DNA of 64,000 bases, taken from contig VZRG01000302.1 in assembly GCA_013397435.1 (NCBI GenBank), forward strand, positions 493,107 through 557,106, read 5' to 3'. Numbering within the stretch: the first letter of the stretch is position 1; every line of letters starts with the position of its first letter. The notes under the pieces were generated by a model that had not been told where the DNA came from, made no database searches, and saw only the letters and a list, made by a program, of their open reading frames with translations. The DNA is from Erythrocercus mccallii. Lineage: Eukaryota; Chordata; Aves; Passeriformes; Dicruridae. Shown in pieces: positions 51,325 to 60,287 of the stretch. A program made the translations under genes and the position numbers.

Positions 51325-52919
51325 TGTTGGGGGTTAGATTTGTTTCTTTAAAAATAACTCATAAAATTTTTTTCCCCTAAGTTCCTAGGAAACTAACTAC
51401 TGGGTACTTATGTGTAGATGAATTTAAGATATAATTCGTGCTAAGATATTTTATAAGAATATGTTGTTAAAATGTAGAAACAGTCTCTGTATAAAACCAG
51501 TTTCTCTCTAAGAAAGCTACAAAAATACCAGGCACGGCTGCAGCTGAGTGGAAATCACACCTGAATACCAGAGATAAGAGACGGCTATTGTGTCCCAACG
51601 GAGCAAGGCCTCTCCATTCAGCCAGCAGAGGTGTGAAGAAACCAGGACTCCTCCCAGAGCAGCATGGATTGGACACTTAACAATAATTGGTGGACCATCA
51701 ACGGCAAAAGAAGACTATCAAAATCTTTTGTATAAAGAAGACACTGTCCTTTTCAGACACAACAACTGCTTCTGTTTCAAACCCAGGGAACACCCAGACA
51801 CACCGATACTATATTGTTTCATTCCGGGAAGCTCTTTACCTACCAAAAGAAGCTGTATTCCCTCATTGTGCACCTTCGCCTTCGCCGCAGGCTACAAACA
51901 GCAGTATAAAAACCCACAGCACAGGATACATTTTGTGGAAGCAGGAAGGGGTGTCCTTTAGACGCCATCACTCTGTTTCCACCAAGTGCTGAGTCCCCAG
52001 CTCGGCACTTTGGACTTTGGCTCGTGGCTTGCTTTTCTATTTTCCAAATTTTATCCATATTGTAATCAATAAATTTATTTCATTTTTACTAAAAATCAGA
52101 TTGGCGATTTTTCATTTATAGCAGGTACTTAACAAGAGAAGTTGCTAAGGTGGGGAGAGGAGTGTAGCACCTGACTACACTTCTTTTTTCTCTGGGAGTT
52201 TTCTCTCGGAGGGGGAGGATACCACGAGTTTTGGGGGCAAGTAAAGGATGGGGCTGGAGACAGCTGTGCTCTCTTGCTCTTGGCATCATCAGAAGGAGCA
52301 CGGTCAAGCTGTTGCTTACTGCGGGGAGAATTCACCATCATCACTGGAGCCCAGTCCTAGGGATCAACCACCATCTGCTTGTGTGGCTGGGAATTCTGAG
52401 CTCGCTTTTTTTCCTGCCCTACAGGAGCCGCTATCCTGCCCTGCCACTTCTTGGCGCTGCTCTGGGTCTTTCTACACTGTAGCCCCGCACCCCCTGTCCT
52501 GCCAGGACATCCTACAGCTCCAGCTGCCATCACAGAGCTTCTGATACATCTCATCCACCAGCCCGGGATTTCTGCTCATTCCTGCCGTTCCAGCTTGGTG
52601 CTCCTCAGAGTCCTGCAGGGGCACCGGGATCAGACTGCCCCAGGGTTTTGTGAAGCAAAGCCTCTCCTTCACCTCTTCCCATCTCAGCCGAGAAGGCTGT
52701 CACGAGGCTCCTGGTTCTGTTTTGTTGTTAGTGCTGTAGTTGTTGTTTGTTTGCCTTGTTATACATACCAGTAAAAAATGTTATTCCTATCCCCATATCT
52801 TTGCCTGAGAGTCTCTTAATTTCAAAATTATAATAATTCGGAGGGAAGGGGTTTGCATTCTCCATTCCCAGGGAGGCTTCGGCTCTCCCTGGTAGACACC
52901 TGTCTTTCAAACTAAGACA
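51325..52919 (-). mobile_element. Solo LTR of a different family, split by a nested LTR
   Basis: On the minus strand it begins TGTCTTAGTTTGAAAGACAG and ends ACCCCCAACA, with AGATG flanking both sides (51320-51324 and 52920-52924) as a perfect 5-bp target-site duplication. Removing the inner LTR (51411-52123) and one copy of the repeated GGTACTTA leaves about 874 bases. The right part holds the characteristic stretch with TTATAATTTTGAAATTAAG (minus strand), which I recall from common songbird LTRs. The frames inside are not genes. Confidence 0.85.
51411..52123 (+). mobile_element. Solo LTR, main group, nested in 51325-52919
   Basis: Starts TGTGTAGATG and ends CATTTATAGCA. TATA box at 51903-51911, AATAAA at 52068-52073. 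R-region arms: GTGGAA (51935-51940) with TTCCAC (51977-51982), and AAGTGCTGAG (51984-51993) with CTCGGCACTT (52001-52010). GGTACTTA is present on both sides (51403-51410 and 52124-52131). At least four of these bases are the target-site duplication, and the eight-base match may include a coincidence. It is closest to 58461-59157. Being inserted in the other LTR, it is the younger of the two. Confidence 0.9.
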
Positions 52920-54515
52920 AGATGCAACAAGGTTGGTTATAGTTTTCTGAAGAAAAAACATATTCATGAAGATGAGGAAGGTACATGACACCAAAACTGT
53001 GCACCATCTATCATTGCTTCTGGTAAGATTTCAAAAAGGAAATCAAGATTTGGCTTACTTTTGTACAGAGATTTTTCAGCTAGCATCATATGCTAGTACC
53101 TAGGCTACGTCATCACAAAAAAAAATCTTCCTATCAAATGTTATATGAAAAATCAGGATAAAAATATTTTGAAAAGTATTTTTTTCCTAAACTCTAATCT
53201 GTCTGAAAGGGGCAGGTAGCAATTCTGATGGGTTCAGTGAAAAAAAAATATCAGAGAAAAAAGGTTACTTAAAACCTTGACTACCTGAAAAAGGCAAGCC
53301 AAAACCAACCCTACAGTACCCTAGAGTCTGATTTGTTGAAACCATTTCAGTTTAATGCTAAATTATCTATATTTTTAAAGGGCAAGACAAGTAAGATATG
53401 ATCAAAAATAATAGGAGGTTTGTTTAGGGTATTAATACATACGTTTCCTGCAATTCAGCAATTTCTGAGCAACAAAATGGGTCCCATTTGCAGTGAGCTT
53501 CTGACCTGCAGTATAGCTATAAAGATTATCTTTGAGATTTGTCTGTTCTCCTGGAGCTAATCTGCTGGCTTGATTCCTGAAGTTTGTTGAGGAACATGAT
53601 AGGTATTGCATAATAAACACCACACAGAGGGTTTCCTGAGAAAGCTCTGTCTTAAAAATAAAATAGTGACATTTGAAATGCCAAGGATTATCAACAGGTG
53701 GAAAATAATAAGTAATCACTCTGTTGGGATTTCTTTAATGCCTTTAATCCAGCAATGAAAATTCAGGACAGATGTGTATGGCTGGGAAGAAAGGGGAAGC
53801 CTGATTCTCCAGCAAAGAATCTAGGTGAATCCTTTTCACATGTCATTCTTCTTGAAGAATATTTAATATCCATTTACATGATGTGCACAAAAACTCTAAG
53901 GTACCTGGGGGAAAAAAAATGGTTCTTATTTCTAACCTGGTCAGAATTGAAATTACTAGAAATGCTATAAAAGAGCTTGTGCTCAGGTGTGTGATCTGAT
54001 GATTTAACTGAAGAGGCCCAGAGAAGAGCAATAGAATTAGCCATAGACCTTCTGAACATCTGGCCAAATCAACGTCTAAAGCTTTGGAGATTTCTCTCTT
54101 CCTACTTAAATATGACAAGAAGAGACATTTCACACCAAACATTCCTACCTCTGTCCAGAGTGGAGAAGCCCTCAGGGCCCTGCACTTCACCCATTCTTAT
54201 TCTAAAGGACTTCAGACTGCAGGATGACAGCCTGGTTCTAGCAAAAGTGGGGGCAAAGCTCTCACCGAGTTCTGTGGAGCCAGAATTTCAGACTAGGGGT
54301 ATCTGTTCCCATTCCTGCACTGCATACTGCTGCTTACTTACATTTATACATGTGCACATATGCATGCACTCACACACATGGCTGCACTGACTGTACAAAG
54401 CCATACTACAGGCTGGAACATTACTGGCCAGAGAGAAAAGTCCTTACACTGTTACTTCTGATTTGCATTTTAGCCAAGCCTTCTTTCCAAGTTAGTTTTT
54501 AAAATGGGAAGTTGG
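52920..54515. other. Unique sequence between LTRs
   Basis: No gene recognised. A 115-codon minus frame (53843-54190) has no domain. I see no retroviral internal sequence such as gag, pol or env. Confidence 0.5.
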
Positions 54516-55119
54516 TGTTATAAATGAGCAGTCAGTTTAATCAACAAAATAATTTATTGACAAATTAGCAAAATACAATATTGAGAAAGCCACAAGCGAA
54601 GTCAGTACCGAGCCCAGGGTCGGTACTGGGTGAACCACAGACCTGGCCGTCGCCTGCACCAGGTCTCCCTCAGTTCACAGTTTTAGTCTCTGCATGGCTT
54701 CTTTTATACAGTCTCTGAGTCGGTGGGTGAAGCAATCCATATTTCTTTGTTTCTCTTGTTTTGGAAATGTATTCAGGTGTCTTCTTTGTTTCCACTGCTG
54801 GTGCTGAGTGGGGTTTCCGAGATGGGAACAGTAGCTTGATTGGATTGCTCGGAACTGGGTATTGGGATGCATGTCCTGGATATTGGGATGCATGTCTTAT
54901 TGGTGCAGATAAGATTAGTATCAGTGCTAAGGTCGAACCCTGATAGGCAATGATGGTCCATCTCCCATCCTGCTAACCTGTATTGTGATGTGAATAGTGG
55001 CATGTTTCTGCCGAAGGCAGGGACATTCCACTGTTTGAGGCAGCTGGAATCTGAGAGCCTAGGAGATTCTTATATTTTATATCTGGTGATACACGAATTA
55101 TTGTACAACACATATAACA
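54516..55119 (-). mobile_element. Solo LTR, main group, subgroup B (604 bp, 4-bp TSD)
   Basis: On the minus strand it starts TGTTATATG and ends CATTTATAACA. TTGG flanks it at 54512-54515 and 55120-55123. TATA (minus) at 54701-54710, poly(A) signal at 54553-54558 (TTTATT on plus). U3 contains a tandem 16-mer TATTGGGATGCATGTC at 54860-54875 and 54881-54896. The R region has perfect inverted repeats (54603-54678). Confidence 0.92.
54603..54678 (-). ncRNA. Double stem-loop at the start of LTR R region, subgroup B
   Basis: Stem 1 has an outer pair GTGAAC (54630-54635) with GTTCAC (54673-54678) and an inner perfect pair AGACCTGG (54639-54646) with CCAGGTCT (54659-54666). Stem 2 pairs CAGTACCGA (54603-54611) with TCGGTACTG (54620-54628). 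Compared with subgroup A, base pairs are changed on both sides (GTGCCG/CGGCAC to GTACCG/CGGTAC). Confidence 0.65.
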
Positions 55120-56863
55120 TTGGGATAGCAACAGTATTGCTGCATAAGAACAGTATGTCTGTATAAGAGCAGGGCTTGTTACAATGAGCATGGAACAATT
55201 TCCCATGCCCTGTGACAAATTCCTGCATCGATCTGTGCTCTGACTTCAGGGTTCAGACCCACTAGCCTGCATACCACCTTTACAAGTTTTATTTGTACAA
55301 GTAATGTAGAAGCTGAAAATGCATAGGTTGTGTGCTTGGGGAAAGAAGAGGGTATGCTGTTCATTGTATTCAAATGAGACTGCCTTTATGGACAGAAGTC
55401 CTACTTGTGTGATAAAAGGCAGGGCATTTATCAATGTTCCTCTTCCCTATTGCTATTCAATCCTTTATGAAACTCAGCCTGGAAACCTCTGCTGAAACTC
55501 TCTTCCTCTTACAATTTACCTTCTTTAAATAAAAAGGACTCTGGATAGAGCTAAACCATTTTCTTCTTCCATTGTTAATATTGACTTTGCTTTCCAACTT
55601 CTGAAATCTGTCTGCAGCTCACTGCTTCCTTTTCTGAACATGTAGTTCCAAGACCTCCCTTTTTAAACAAAGAGGATTCACTTGGGGTCTGTGTCCTAGG
55701 ATATTTAGATAAAGATTTAAGAAGAACATCACCATTTGATCAGAACTGTGCACTTCGCATACAAATAAATTGTCGTGTAACAATGAAGGTCTTCCTTTTA
55801 ATAAGAAAATGTATTAATGATAAAATGGAAGATACTAGCACAAGAGGTTGGCAGACATTTAGACCTTATTAATAATTAAAGCGATCAACAACTTGATAGT
55901 TCCTCCAGAATGAGAATCGGATTTAAATAGAGTTTTAATCTAATGCAATACCACTAACATCATTACCTGCAAAATAAGGCAATGGATGGTATTCATGTTG
56001 TAAGGCAGTCCAGTATGCAACACTTTGGTCAGGTAAGTGCAGAATAAACTAATTGAACTAATCCTGTAATTCATGGTTGTTCAGTAGTTTTCTTGCATTT
56101 TCTGGGTTTTACTTCATTAGCCACTTGACAAAAAATTCTGTTCATTAAGTACAAACATCCCCACTCATGAAAAAAATAAATAAACTGGCATATATCTGTG
56201 AAAACGGCTTTAAAGACAATAGAGGTATTGTTAGTCTGAGGGTAATGAAGTTGCCATTGCAACTTTTTCACCTTTTTTTTATGATCTTTTCATGGATAGA
56301 GATGGATAAAAGAAGATATTTAGCTTTGAATTGCCAATTTTCCCTCTGCAAAATTGTCTCCATGTTCCTGCTGTGGTTTGAAACAAAAGCCCTTCTGAAC
56401 AGGAATTCCAAGTCTTCCAAATCACATTAGGAAGAACTTGGTTTCAAAAGGCCAAGCTGTCACTGTTTCTTCCTGATGACTTTCATTTAACAGCCATTAA
56501 AATGCAAATAGAACTATGATTTTCAGATCACAAAATTAACATTAACAGCTGGAATGATTGATTAAAGGTCATGGCAACTGTATAACTTAATTTCTTATGT
56601 AATTGTGTTCAGTTTTCTACAGATTGTTTGGATTTGTGAATTAATTTTAGCTGTTGCTGAACACTGACAGGTGCATTTATTGGTGTCTCATTTTTGTTAA
56701 TATCTTCCTTTGTGAATGATTCCCTTCTTTCAAAGAATGAGAAGAGTACCCAGAGGGGACACTAAAATTACTATCTTCTACTCACAGGTTTTGCAGCATA
56801 TTAACAGATCTCTCAGAAGTTTTTTATTGACCCAGACAAGACCAAAATGACAATTCATGGGTA
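55120..56863. other. AT-rich unique sequence between LTRs
   Basis: No exon or repeat end recognised; frames are below 90 codons. Confidence 0.55.
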
Positions 56864-57660
56864 TGTTATAGATAAACATTAAGGGTAATTTGTGCTGGAA
56901 TATTTTAGGCTATGTNNNNNNNNNNNNNNNNNNNNNNNNNNNNNNNNNNNNNNNNNNNNNNNNNNNNNNNNNNNNNNNNNNNNNNNNNNNNNNNNNNNNN
57001 NNNNNNNNNNNNNNNNNNNNNNNNNNNNNNNNNNNNNNNNNNNNNNNNNNNNNNNNNNNNNNNNNNNNNNNNNNNNNNNNNNNNNNNNNNNNNNNNNNNN
57101 NNNNNNNNNNNNNNNNNNNNNNNNNNNNNNNNNNNNNNNNNNNNNNNNNNNNNNNNNNNNNNNNNNNNNNNNNNNNNNNNNNNNNNNNNNNNNNNNNNNN
57201 NNNNNNNNNNNNNNNNNNNNNNNNNNNNNNNNNNNNNNNNNNNNNNNNNNNNNNNNNNNNNNNNNNNNNNNNNNNNNNNNNNNNNNNNNNNNNNNNNNNN
57301 NNNNNNNNNNNNNNNNNNNNNNNNNNNNNNNNNNNNNNNNNNNNNNNNNNNNNNNNNNNNNNNNNNNNNNNNNNNNNNNNNNNNNNNNNNNNNNNNNNNN
57401 NNNNNNNNNNNNNNNNNNNNNNNNNNNNNNNNNNNNNNNNNNNNNNNNNNNNNNNNNNNNNNNNNNNNNNGACTGCCAAGAGACAATCCGTGGACAGAGA
57501 GGGATTGCTCAGATAGACGTGTCTCTCTGTTCCACCAGTGCCAGTTTCCTAGGCCCGACACTTCATTGATTTTGGCTCGTGGACTTTTTATTTATAAAAT
57601 TATTCTGTAATTAATAAATTTCTTTCTAATAATAATTGAATTGGCGAGTCATTTATAACA
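56864..57660 (+). mobile_element. Solo LTR, main group, subgroup A, with assembly gap
   Basis: Starts TGTTATAGATAAAC and ends CATTTATAACA, flanked by GGTA at 56860-56863 and 57661-57664. Most of U3 and the TATA box lie in a 555-N gap. The visible part resembles 49317-50007 closely: GTGGACAGAGAG (57490-57501) with CTCTCTGTTCCAC (57523-57535), then the second arms at 57537-57559. The gap lies in an element with several close relatives nearby, a common reason for failed assembly. The frames that cross the gap are artefacts. Confidence 0.88.
56916..57470. other. Assembly gap (555 N)
   Basis: Run of undetermined bases wholly inside the 56864-57660 LTR. By comparison with 49317-50007, about 450 bases of U3 should be here, so the gap size may be an estimate. 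Confidence 0.99.
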
Positions 57661-58460
57661 GGTACCTAACAAGTTCCTCCTCCAGGAGTTTTCTCAAGTG
57701 TGTGTTTACAGAACAGAATAAAATTGGCACTTAAGTTCCCAAGAGGCTTTGAGCTCAGATCCTATCTGGGCAGCCATCTTAGATGTAGCTTGCTTTATTG
57801 GATGAAATAAGGCACAGATAGATCAACTTCCATATTACTTTTGAGTCAAGGCATCGACAGGATGAGAAAGGAAAGGTTTCAGACAGTATCTGTCTGTACT
57901 GTTCCTTATATGTGCAAAAATTAATTTCAATTGTAATTCTTATTCTACTGCAAGAGTCAGTCATTTTTCAAAGGCTCAGAGCAAGATCTTTAAATACTCA
58001 TGTAAGTACTCAATATCCACAAATGCAGCCAGAATTTCAGAAGAATTCAGTCTAAGGGTTTGAGCTTTTTTGAAGTTCATCTGCTTATTTCAGTGCTCAA
58101 CTGAAAGCATGTTTGAAAAACAGAACCCAGCGACAGGTGCTAAAATTTCCAAAAATTATCCAAATGAATAGGACTTGAGGCCTGAAAGAGTCTAAGCTAG
58201 CATAAGTTGTACCTGATCTCTTTCCCACATCCCAGCAAGAACACAGTACTGGCTCCAATGCCTGCACCTCTTCCCAAGCGAGCTCTGTCCCACATCTAAT
58301 TCAGCCCAGAGTGTGCATGCCAAGACATGCAGTTTTTGTGTCTATTGGGAGCCAGAAGAGACTGCCAAAATATTTCAGCATTTGAAAAGATCAGGGGAGT
58401 GTGTCAGTCTGAAGTCTGGGAGAGACAAATTGGCACAGAGATAAAACATATTTTATTTTT
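57661..58460. other. Unique sequence between LTRs
   Basis: No gene or repeat end recognised. Confidence 0.55.
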
Positions 58461-59157
58461 TGTTGTAAATGAAAAATCGCCAGTCCGATTTTAATGAAAA
58501 ATGAAATTAATTTATTGATTACAATTCAGATAAATTTGGATAATAGAAAAGCAAGCCATGAACCAAAGTCCAAGGTGCCGGCCCGGGATCACGGCACCTG
58601 GTGGAGACAGAGTTTCGGCGTCAAAAGGACACCCCTCTCTGTTCCACGAGATGTGCTTTGTGCCATGGGTTTTCATACTGTCCTTTGTAGCCTGCGGTGG
58701 GGGTGAACAATGCAGGTATACGGTTCCTTTTGGTAGGTTGAAATCTTCTTGGAATTAAACAATGTAGTTTTGACGTGTCTGGGTGTTTCTGAGTTTGAGA
58801 CAGAAGCAGTCATTGTTTCTGAAAGGACGGTGTTTGTGCTATATAATAGACTTGATAGGTGGTTCCTGGGCGATTATGTTTCAACGATTAAAGTTAAGTA
58901 TTTTGATTTTGCTGCTTTGGGAGGAGTCGTTCACACTTCTGCCACCTGAATGGAGTGGCCATTGCTTTGCTGGGACACAATAGCCGTCCCTTATCTCTGG
59001 TATTTGAGTGTGAGTTCCACCCCTCTGCAGCATGCTTGGTGTCTGGTAGCTTTCTCAGAGAAAAGACTGATTTTATACAAAGACTATTTCCACGTTTTAA
59101 CAACATATTCTTATAAAATATCTTAGCACGAATTATATCTTAGATGCATCTATAACA
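58461..59157 (-). mobile_element. Solo LTR, main group (697 bp), inverted relative of 51411-52123
   Basis: On the minus strand it starts TGTTATAGATGC and ends CATTTACAACA. T-runs on both sides (58456-58460 and 59158-59163) are compatible with a TTTT duplication. Poly(A) signal TTTATT (plus) at 58511-58516. R arms: GTGGAGACAGAG (58601-58612) with CTCTGTTCCAC (58637-58647), and AGGTGCCG (58573-58580) with CGGCACCT (58592-58599). The TATA box is decayed (AGTATGAAAAC, minus, near 58670). Its first 150 bases match 51411-52123 at roughly 90 percent by eye. Confidence 0.9.
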
Positions 59158-59773
59158 TTTTTTACCTGTCTTGGTACCTCTGGGGACAGACCCCTTTCAG
59201 AACCATTGAGACTTTCTCAACTGACAAACTTCATGAACTCTATTGAAAAAGTGAGAGGCAGTGCTGATGTGCCTGCTCCCATCCTAGGGCAAAGAGTCTG
59301 CTCTTTCTACTGAACTTTGTTACAGAGCATTGGAGAGGGTTTGTGGAGCACAGGTGAGGCAAAGAGCCTGGGTTGTATGTGCCTGCAGGCAACTTCCAGG
59401 CCTGTACTGTGGTTTGGGTACTACACTTTCCTTAAGAACTCCCTCTCACATCCTGCCCTTTCAGAATGAGAAAAAACAGACTTAGAACATGTGCATCAGG
59501 GCAGGGGATGTTGTAATAGCAGTGAGCTTAAGCAATCCCCCATATGGGGGAAGATACTGGATAGTTTTTATTTTTGCAGGCTTACACAGTCCTTGAAGTT
59601 TGAAGGTTTAGCTGTAAAAATCCAAACTGCTTCAGCAATGCCCAAAGGTCTAATTGTTGCTAAAATCAGGAAACACAGATCCTGAAATTACCTTGTTCAG
59701 GCAAATGACAACAAACAGGATACAGAATGGTTAGTTTTCCACAGGCAGACAAAAGGACTGAAACAAAATTAGC
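59158..59773. other. Unique sequence between LTRs
   Basis: No gene or repeat end recognised. The left edge is the T-run beside the preceding LTR. Confidence 0.5.
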
Positions 59774-60287
59774 TGTTGCAGCCGTGAGGCCTGGTAGGCC
59801 TCTCTGGCGGTCAGTCGCCTAAAGGCACAGAAATGCCTAGTCATGGTGACGCCAAATAGCCCCTCTTCTGCACTCGGAGCCTCTCTTATCTCCCTGTAAG
59901 ACAATAGGTCACTTTCTACCCCGACTCACACCATTGGACCATTTCTCAAAACCTCGGTACCCTATAAAAACCCCACTTTCCCCCAGCTCAGTAGAAGAGC
60001 TGTCCCTGAAACCCTTCGCGGAGAATGCCAATAAAGATTCATCTGTGGAACTTCATACGGCGCTTCTCCACTCTCTCCCTGTGTCTGCCAAGGCACCTTA
60101 GCAAGCTGATGAGCTGAAATCACTGAAAAGAGATGATCACTAAGAGCTGTATATCACTAAGCTTGCTAAGTGTTGCCTGTGCCTGGGAGCCGGCCGGAGT
60201 TGCTTGGGCAGGGGGTACGTAAGTGCACCCCCCATCCAGGAACAACCAAGGCAGCCGAGACCGACTGGAGCTACCGGGAGAAAAACA
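59774..60287 (+). mobile_element. Probable solo LTR of a third family
   Basis: Starts TGTTGCAGCC and ends about AGAAAAACA. A TATA box CCTATAAAAA (59961-59970) and AATAAA (60030-60035) are spaced as in an LTR with a short R region. AAAATTAGC occurs on both sides (59765-59773 and 60288-60296). Six bases of it (ATTAGC) would fit an alpha- or betaretrovirus-like duplication; the nine-base match and A-rich end could also mean a retroposed transcript. The 3' part contains a hairpin GGGGGTAC...GTGCACCCCC near 60214-60235. No tRNA primer site or gag is seen. Confidence 0.65.

Noticed and set aside
51590..51961. 123-codon frame and other frames of 100-127 codons in the 49-52 kb segment
   Set aside because: They lie within or across solo LTRs and do not resemble gag, pol or env.
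52124..52136. GGTACTTAACAAG after the LTR end as the start of a retroviral leader
   Set aside because: It is explained as the continuation of the outer LTR; the matching GGTACTTA lies left of the inner LTR.
56890..57610. Open frames of about 190-230 codons at 56.9-57.6 kb
   Set aside because: Almost entirely N from the gap inside an LTR.
51411..57660. A single provirus with 51411-52123 as 5' LTR and 56864-57660 as 3' LTR
   Set aside because: Outer flanks both show GGTA, but the sequence between has no primer binding site, polypurine tract or retroviral genes, includes another family's LTR half, and each LTR has its own flanking duplication.
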